Shown here: one piece after another, positions 22,520-27,639 of the stretch
Position numbering within the stretch: the stretch's first letter is position 1
Layout of the letters: each line of letters starts with the position of its first letter
NCBI GenBank assembly: GCA_900548705.1
Contig: URLF01000032.1
Coordinates: forward strand, 1-27,639
Reading direction: 5' to 3'
Source of the DNA: an uncultured Porphyromonadaceae bacterium
Lineage (GTDB): Bacteria > Bacteroidota > Bacteroidia > Bacteroidales > Muribaculaceae
DNA: 27,639 nt
The notes under the pieces: generated by a model
Databases searched by the model: none
Seen by the model: the letters and a program-made list of their open reading frames with translations, nothing else
What the model was told of the DNA's origin: nothing
Program-made: the position numbers and the translations under genes

Positions 22520-22543
22520 CGGAAACAAAATTAAGACAATCCG

Positions 22544-23722
22544 ATGGCTCAAATATTTAGTATAATTCAATCTTTGTGTCGCTCGGCAATAGCATGCGAC
22601 CGCGAACTTGTTCTACATCAAATAGAACGGCTGTATGATGCATATAAACTGTCTGGAGACGATAAGGCGGCCGCATCGTTAAAGTCAATTTTATCTAATG
22701 CGATAAAAAAGCAAGAAATTTTTTCTTCTCAGTTATCTGTATCAAAAGCACTTGGCGGAGAAAACTTATTGCCTTCAACGCCTATACCAGTCGATAAAGA
22801 AACATCTGCACCAATTTTAGAAGTAATATTTCCTGTTGATACTGCTATTTCGGAACCATTTTTTAATGAGAAAATCAAGGATGCAGTAGATTCAATTATA
22901 ATTGAATGGAAAAACTATGGTGTGCTTTTAGAAATGAATGCCACCCCTTCTCGATCATGTCTAATATATGGAGAACCCGGCACAGGAAAGACCCATCTTG
23001 CAAAATGGATGGCAAAAGAAATTCAGTTGCCGATAGTGCTGGCAAAATTAGAAAGCATTGTATCTTCATTTTTAGGAACAAGTTCCCGTAATATAAGCAA
23101 TTTGTTTAAATTTGCTAATAGATATAATTGTGTCTTGCTGTTGGATGAGTTTGATGCAATTGCAAAACTTCGTAACGACCCTCAAGAAGTAGGTGAGGTT
23201 AAACGAATAGTAAATACTTTATTACAGTGTCTTGACGAAAGGGATTCTATCGGTTTTACAATAGGAATAACAAATCATGAACAATTATTAGATCCTGCTA
23301 TTTGGCGGCGATTTGATGTACAAATTGATATTCCTAAACCATCAAATAAAGTAATTAGAGAATTGTTAAATGCATTTTTACCGCCTTTGACATTTTCAGA
23401 ATCAGAGTTGAAATTTATGACATGGTGCCTTGCAGATTCTACAGGTGCTGATGTTGAAAAATGGGTTAATTGGCTTAAACGGATGAAAATCATCAATGAA
23501 TATAAACATGAGAATCTTATTTCATTGATGAAACGTTACATATTACTCAATACAGGTCGCATTAGTAAAAATGTAAAGAAAGCATTAGATGGACCAAATG
23601 AAATTTTATATGAAGTATTGACTGGTCCAGATGTGGAATTTAAGAAAAAAGATATAGCATCAATTCTTAATATAACCCCATCATCTTTAAGTAAACAAAT
23701 GTCAAAATTTAAAAACGTCTAA
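22544..23722 (+). CDS. ietA: AAA+ ATPase of an Iet-type defence/stability pair
   Basis: The 392-residue protein has an alpha-helical N-terminal region (1-110) and an AAA+ core: Walker A GEPGTGKTHL (about residues 143-152), Walker B LLLDEFDAI (about 198-206), a sensor-1-like segment GITNHE, and an arginine-finger-like WRRFD (about 254-258). A C-terminal region ends with a helix-turn-helix-like segment (FKKKDIASILNITPSSLSKQM). The next gene, 2 nt away, is a subtilisin-like protease, the pairing described as IetA-IetS, where IetA is thought to restrain IetS. The DNA is clearly more AT-rich than the genes on either side, indicating separate acquisition. Identity as Iet rests on architecture and order. 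Confidence 0.8.
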   Translation: MAQIFSIIQSLCRSAIACDRELVLHQIERLYDAYKLSGDDKAAASLKSILSNAIKKQEIFSSQLSVSKALGGENLLPSTPIPVDKETSAPILEVIFPVDTAISEPFFNEKIKDAVDSIIIEWKNYGVLLEMNATPSRSCLIYGEPGTGKTHLAKWMAKEIQLPIVLAKLESIVSSFLGTSSRNISNLFKFANRYNCVLLLDEFDAIAKLRNDPQEVGEVKRIVNTLLQCLDERDSIGFTIGITNHEQLLDPAIWRRFDVQIDIPKPSNKVIRELLNAFLPPLTFSESELKFMTWCLADSTGADVEKWVNWLKRMKIINEYKHENLISLMKRYILLNTGRISKNVKKALDGPNEILYEVLTGPDVEFKKKDIASILNITPSSLSKQMSKFKNV

Positions 23723-23724
23723 AT

Positions 23725-26187
23725 ATGGCAAAAGGACCAGTTCAGGTGGTGCTAAATAGTGAGTCGTATATCTCTATGGTTCCACAACAACGTCTCCCTA
23801 TGGGGAATAAAGATTTCTATGCGAATAATAATCAATTGTTCGTTGAACATAAGCGTAACATCATCTCTCAATTAGATGAAATTGCTGTTGCTCAAATGGA
23901 GAATCCTTATTCCAAAGTTAATTACATTAAAGTTAGAATGATACATAAGGCTTTAGCAAAAAGCCATCGTCCGACAGGAAAACTTTTTACGCCTCAAAAT
24001 TATTGTAAATTGATTGGTGGAGTTCATCGTGGTGAAATGATATTTGAGGTTACACCTCAATCAATAGCAGAGTTAAAGCATGATATAGAAATCCATGTTG
24101 AGGATGAACCTATTCTTAAACTCAACAAAAAAACTCAGGAGATGGAGGTGGCTCCATCGGATTGGAGATGTGAACTGGGAGCCATTGAGAGTGTATCCAT
24201 ATATTCTTCTGAAGATAAAATTGGTTTTACATTAGCAGAAGCTATAAACCAATTAGAAAACTCAAATGGTTGTTTCTACATCGAGCTATTTGAGATGCCG
24301 CTTCGTGAACAACTATGGGATACTTTAAATGCTGATAAATTGCAATTATATAATTCTTTGAAGGAAGGATTAGGTTCTATACCTGGTGTGAAAATTTATA
24401 AATCAGCAATCAGGGGTAGTTCCAATCTTCTTATTATGAGAATAGATAATACATCTGCCAGCAGTGTTTCATTTCATAATAGGGTAAAAAATCCGGTACA
24501 TTCTGTATTACCTTCGATTTCACAAGATCAAGATAAATACAAACAGGTATTTGATTTATTGACCCATCACCCCCTTGTTCGCAGAGTGTCAGCTGTCCCC
24601 TCTCTATTAAATATCCCCCAACCTTCTTTTCGGATAGATAGTACAGAGTTAGGAGAGATTCCATTTCCGAACAAAGACGGAGAATATCCTATAGTTGCAG
24701 TTGTTGATAATGGCATTTCACCTATTTTCGCTGATTGGACTATTGCCACATGGGATAATATCCCCCAATTTATGCGTGATAAAAACCATGGCTCATTTAT
24801 ATCAGGATTACTCATTAATGGAGCAACCTGGAATCCCACCATTTGTTTGGAACAAAATGGTTGTAAAGTCATAGATTTGTGTATGTTACCTGCACCAGGA
24901 TATTTTAATCGAGTTTATAATCATGGAATTGACACATTTATAGAGGAATTGGAAACAGCTGTTTCTGATATTGCGGCAAGCACACATGTACGAATATTCA
25001 ATCTAAGCATGAACATACAATGCACAAGATTAAACACAGAGTATGGTCCTCTGGCTCAAGCTTTAGATCGGATTGCAGAGAAGAATGACATTATTTTTGT
25101 AATATCTGCAGGAAATTTGCAATGCCCTCGTTCGGAATGGCTTCCTGAGCATAAAGACAATGTTCTTAAAATTAATGGCAGAAAAGATGATATTGTTTAT
25201 TGCCCCGCAGAAAGCATTCGTAATCTAAGTGTTGGCGCACTAAATCCAGACGGAGATGGATTAGCATCATATTCATGTAAAGGGAAAGGCTCTACATTTG
25301 GAATTAAACCGGATTTTGTACATAAAAGTGGTTGTGGAGTTCAAGATAGTATTCGGGGGCATGGATTGTTTTCTGTCAACAAGGATGGTCTCCTTCATTC
25401 TGCTGCTGGAACCAGCTTTTCCGCTCCTCTTGTTGCCAAAACAATGGCTGTTGTGGAAAAATCCATTTCTGGGCATATTTCAAGAGAAACGTTAATGGCT
25501 CTTATGGTTCATAATGCAGAAATTCCAGAAGCTTTCAAAGCCAAAGAATATAAGGGCATCTTAGACGAATTGATAGGGTATGGACTGCCAACTACCGCCG
25601 ATAACATCCTCAACGGAGACGAACATTCAATTACTCTCGTCTTCGCCGGTAGAATCAAAAGTAAGCAAATTTTATCTTTCCGATTTGCTTGGCCAATTTC
25701 ACTAATAAAAAATAATAAATGTACTGGTTCTGTAAGAGTCACTCTTGTAAGTACACCAGCCATTGATTACAGTTTTGGCGATGAAATGATTAGAGAAAAT
25801 ATTAGCGTATCTTTAAGACAAATTCAGGAAGATGGTAATAAAAGAGGAATGCTCAAGTCAAAATACCAAGATGATAAGTCCTCTAATGGTCATATGTATG
25901 AGTGGCAACTTATTGAAAGTGAACAAAAATGGAATCCAATAAAGGTATATGAAAAAGATTTCCCTCGTGGAACAGAGAACAAAGGAGCTTGGTTCTTGGA
26001 GGTTGAATACCAATCCAGGGATGGAAATTTACACTCTTTGGACGGAGTCCCATTTACTGTAATTATGACTATTGCAGATCCCCAACACATAGCACCAGTC
26101 TATAATGAGATGCGCCAAAATGTAATTGCAGAGGGTGCTCAGATTGCTGATATTCAAAATGCTGTCACAATTACACAACGAGTTTAA
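23725..26187 (+). CDS. ietS: Subtilisin-like (S8) serine protease of an Iet-type pair
   Basis: The 820-residue protein has no signal peptide, so it acts in the cytoplasm. A 310-residue N-terminal region of unknown fold precedes an S8 protease domain with an intact catalytic triad: Asp328 (AVVDNGI), His355 (NHGSFISG) and Ser564 (GTSFSAP), plus the oxyanion Asn464 (ISAGN). A beta-rich C-terminal region (about 640-800) follows. It starts 2 nt after ietA, implying coupled translation. In the Iet pair the protease is regarded as the toxic or effector partner, kept in check by the ATPase, and the pair gives plasmid stability and phage defence. The sequence is AT-rich like ietA and unlike the tra genes downstream. 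Confidence 0.85.
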   Translation: MAKGPVQVVLNSESYISMVPQQRLPMGNKDFYANNNQLFVEHKRNIISQLDEIAVAQMENPYSKVNYIKVRMIHKALAKSHRPTGKLFTPQNYCKLIGGVHRGEMIFEVTPQSIAELKHDIEIHVEDEPILKLNKKTQEMEVAPSDWRCELGAIESVSIYSSEDKIGFTLAEAINQLENSNGCFYIELFEMPLREQLWDTLNADKLQLYNSLKEGLGSIPGVKIYKSAIRGSSNLLIMRIDNTSASSVSFHNRVKNPVHSVLPSISQDQDKYKQVFDLLTHHPLVRRVSAVPSLLNIPQPSFRIDSTELGEIPFPNKDGEYPIVAVVDNGISPIFADWTIATWDNIPQFMRDKNHGSFISGLLINGATWNPTICLEQNGCKVIDLCMLPAPGYFNRVYNHGIDTFIEELETAVSDIAASTHVRIFNLSMNIQCTRLNTEYGPLAQALDRIAEKNDIIFVISAGNLQCPRSEWLPEHKDNVLKINGRKDDIVYCPAESIRNLSVGALNPDGDGLASYSCKGKGSTFGIKPDFVHKSGCGVQDSIRGHGLFSVNKDGLLHSAAGTSFSAPLVAKTMAVVEKSISGHISRETLMALMVHNAEIPEAFKAKEYKGILDELIGYGLPTTADNILNGDEHSITLVFAGRIKSKQILSFRFAWPISLIKNNKCTGSVRVTLVSTPAIDYSFGDEMIRENISVSLRQIQEDGNKRGMLKSKYQDDKSSNGHMYEWQLIESEQKWNPIKVYEKDFPRGTENKGAWFLEVEYQSRDGNLHSLDGVPFTVIMTIADPQHIAPVYNEMRQNVIAEGAQIADIQNAVTITQRV

Positions 26188-26217
26188 TAAAACGATATTT
26201 CAAAGCATCTAAATATA

Positions 26218-26296
26218 TACAATTACCCCGCTTCATTTGACCTGTACCTCAACTTCTGGAGTGCAGGTCAAATTATGTGTAGCAGGGGTAATTGTA
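26218..26296. repeat. Two-step inverted repeat at the right end of the defence module
   Basis: The outer arms tacaattacccc (26218-26229) and ggggtaattgta (26285-26296) are exact reverse complements. Inside them, atttgacctg (26235-26244) pairs exactly with caggtcaaat (26264-26273), leaving a roughly 19-nt tip. It lies between the convergent ietS and lysozyme genes, so it could be a bidirectional terminator, but no T tract follows. It may instead be a terminal repeat or recombination site of the cargo. Confidence 0.75.
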
Positions 26297-26320
26297 ATGC
26301 AGTTTAAGTTATTATTCTAA

Positions 26321-26842
26321 TTAATGTATGTAAAACAGCGCGAACTCGGTCTTGCGGCGTTTCAGCAGACCGGCGTGGCGTCTGCCCTTGTATCGGCAAT
26401 AGCTGATATACTCCTGATAGATGTCGCGGTTACCAGCCTCTAATTTGCGGATAAGGGTGCTTTTCGGTATCCTGCCGGAACCCAGCAGCCTGTATTCACC
26501 CACATTGTACGAGAGTACCGCAAGGAGCAGGGCGTCTTTCCCGAAGCGACGGAATGTTGAGCAACGTTTTATAAGGTCAGCCCTCAGCAGCGAGTCGGCC
26601 TGCGCTTTCGTCAGATTGCAGGTGAGCTTCTCTCCAGGAAGAAGTTTATGGCCGTAACCTATATACGGGTGATGCCTGGCATAGTGCCATCCCTCAAAGC
26701 TCTTTATGCAGGCCACAGCCCTGTCAAAGAGCGAAGCCGGTATCATCAGTCTGTCCGGTGGCGGCTCCCCGCCACCCTGTGCCGCCAGCCCGGAATAACC
26801 GAGACTGACGGACAGGATAATAAGAATCATTCGTACTACCAT
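26321..26842 (-). CDS. Conjugation-associated lysozyme (GH24-like)
   Basis: The 173-residue protein (ATG 26842; a GTG at 26848 is two codons upstream) starts with a signal peptide (MVVRMILIILSVSLGYSGLAAQ). The mature part has the phage-type lysozyme core: the putative catalytic Glu in IKSFEGWHYARHHPYIGYGHKLLPGE, then LTKAQADSLLRADL, and the LSYNVG segment. Such lysozymes sit at the end of CTnDOT-type tra operons and probably open the peptidoglycan for assembly of the mating apparatus. It is 9 nt downstream of traQ on the same strand. Confidence 0.85.
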   Translation of the reverse strand: MVVRMILIILSVSLGYSGLAAQGGGEPPPDRLMIPASLFDRAVACIKSFEGWHYARHHPYIGYGHKLLPGEKLTCNLTKAQADSLLRADLIKRCSTFRRFGKDALLLAVLSYNVGEYRLLGSGRIPKSTLIRKLEAGNRDIYQEYISYCRYKGRRHAGLLKRRKTEFALFYIH

Positions 26843-26851
26843 AGGCACACC

Positions 26852-27394
26852 TTACTTTTTAGGTTCCACTCCCGGAACCACCGGACGGACGATTATAGAA
26901 TCCACGGGAAAGCGTATTCCGGGGATGAGACCACCGCCATCATCACCGCTGTCACCGTCGTCATCATCCTTATTCTCGTTGTTGAACGAGAAGGTCAGCA
27001 TGAACATCTGGTCGTCGTTATCCTCAAAGTAAAGGTCTATCTTCTGCTGGTCGGCACACTCAGAGGTATAGTAAAGACGGAACACCTCGCGGTCAAGCGG
27101 GTAACGGTCGTTGGGCCTCAGCACCATTCCGTCATCCATTCGCAGAGTGCCTTTGCCATCCGGCTGGAAATAGCGCACGGTGTATCTGGCATCCGAGAAA
27201 CGCCCCTCGCGTTTGAGCTGGCAACGGATTTCAGCGGTCTCTCCCTGTGTCAGACGTGTCGGTACGGGCATGGTTTCCACCGTGAACGGATAAGTACCGT
27301 CCACATCTATGTCATCCTCGCATGAGGAAAGCGACAGAGCGGCGAAAATGCAGCCGCAGAGCGTAATAAGGAAATGTATCTTCTTCATGTCCAT
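26852..27394 (-). CDS. traQ: Conjugal transfer lipoprotein TraQ (DUF3872)
   Basis: The 180-residue protein has a lipoprotein signal (KKIHFLITLCGCIFAALSLSSC) with lipobox LSSC, so it is probably anchored in a membrane facing the periplasm. The body is a beta-sandwich-like sequence (YPFTVETMPVPTRLTQGETAE and VRYFQPDGKGTLRMDDG), as in the DUF3872 family of Bacteroidales conjugative transposons. The C-terminal region has an Asp/Gly-rich stretch (DDDDGDSGDDGGG). Start choices are ATG 27394 or ATG 27388, the latter giving the more usual MKKIHF opening. Its exact role in transfer is not known. Confidence 0.85.
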   Translation of the reverse strand: MDMKKIHFLITLCGCIFAALSLSSCEDDIDVDGTYPFTVETMPVPTRLTQGETAEIRCQLKREGRFSDARYTVRYFQPDGKGTLRMDDGMVLRPNDRYPLDREVFRLYYTSECADQQKIDLYFEDNDDQMFMLTFSFNNENKDDDDGDSGDDGGGLIPGIRFPVDSIIVRPVVPGVEPKK

Positions 27395-27407
27395 TCTTGT
27401 TTTGATT

Positions 27408-27639
27408 TTAATTGATGATGAATTTCACGCCCACCCCGAACTGGGTGGCGAATATGCTGACAGATCCGCCACAGAGGACACGCTCACGGATGCCGGCAAG
27501 CAGGACTATCCGGTCGGTAAGGTAGCATTCCGCCTCCAGCGTCACGGCACCGCCGTATATGAAAGCGTTCTTTGCCATAAGCCGTGAGCCGTCAGACAGG
27601 AGTCTCTTGCCCCAGTTCACCGACTCATATCCGGAAAGA
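27408..27639 (-). CDS. traO: Conjugal transfer protein TraO, C-terminal part (runs off the window)
   Basis: The frame is open from the right edge to its stop at 27408, giving about 76 residues. The segment LSGYESVNWGKRLLSDGSRL, followed by a beta-barrel-like pattern ending in QFGVGVKFIIN, fits the C-terminus of TraO, an outer-membrane-like component of CTnDOT-type transfer systems. It is followed by traQ after 13 nt. The start lies beyond the window; the GTG at 27618-27620 is internal. Confidence 0.8.
   Translation of the reverse strand, partial: LSGYESVNWGKRLLSDGSRLMAKNAFIYGGAVTLEAECYLTDRIVLLAGIRERVLCGGSVSIFATQFGVGVKFIIN

Larger units (their letters stand above)
11902..27639. mobile_element. 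CTnDOT-like integrative conjugative element (partial, right end outside window)
   Basis: The right part carries the end of a Bacteroidales transfer operon (traO, DUF3872/traQ, lysozyme, leftward). The left part is a rightward operon of typical mobile-element genes: a DUF4121-like protein, a methyltransferase-helicase fusion, a J-domain protein and many small unknown proteins. Between them is AT-rich defence cargo. No integrase, relaxase or rte-type regulator is in the window; these should lie further right. The left limit is set at the first structured repeat and is uncertain by some 250 nt. Confidence 0.65.

Noticed and set aside
26648..27325. Plus-strand open frame of 225 codons
   Set aside because: It is antisense to traQ and lysozyme, which have signal peptides and family motifs.

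Overview
This window looks like chromosomal DNA of a gut Bacteroidales (Bacteroidota) carrying an integrative conjugative element. The evidence is the Bacteroides-type promoter boxes (TTTG, 19-20 nt, TAnnTTTG), starts without strong Shine-Dalgarno sequences, a PepSY-like (DUF2874) periplasmic protein, and CTnDOT-type tra genes (traO, DUF3872/traQ, lysozyme). I suspect Muribaculaceae or a relative, but that is a guess from gene content.

Region 1 (1-10358, all rightward) is a nickel-urease locus. It holds the 3' end of an unidentified gene, then ureC, ureE (with a natural seven-histidine tail), ureF, ureG, ureD, a UT-family urea channel, an MFS transporter of unknown substrate, and an ECF nickel importer (nikMN, nikQ, nikO). 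A perfect 20-bp hairpin closes the run. Together these genes bring in urea and nickel, build the metallocentre and hydrolyse urea. ureA and ureB are not in the window, and the protein ending just before ureC does not look like UreB.

Region 2 (10384-11507, leftward) has a secreted PepSY-like protein and a GNAT acetyltransferase whose reading frame carries six 9-bp tandem units. A gene-free stretch (11508-12113) follows. It contains a 134-bp MITE-like element bounded by 11-bp inverted repeats, a near-ideal Bacteroides promoter, a terminator-like hairpin, a CTnDOT-like attachment motif and the first copy of a large structured element.

Region 3 (about 11902-21956, rightward) is the accessory operon of the conjugative element. 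It has a DUF4121-like protein, several unknown small proteins, a roughly 1000-residue N6-adenine methyltransferase/SF2 helicase fusion, a zinc-ribbon protein and a J-domain protein. Two diverged copies of a roughly 175-nt structured element (11902-12076 and 17002-17181) lie just upstream of start codons. Their stems are kept by compensatory changes, which makes them a strong candidate for an undescribed structured RNA.

Region 4 (21948-26296) is an AT-rich cargo module next to the 5'-truncated remnant of an ORF6N-type gene. It has its own promoter, an AAA+ ATPase and, 2 nt later, a subtilisin-like protease. This is the architecture of IetAS, known as a plasmid-stability toxin-antitoxin pair and listed among anti-phage systems. 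A long two-step inverted repeat ends the module.

Region 5 (26321-27639, leftward) is the 3' end of the CTnDOT-type transfer operon: traO (partial), traQ and lysozyme. The tra operon and the accessory operon converge on the defence cargo.
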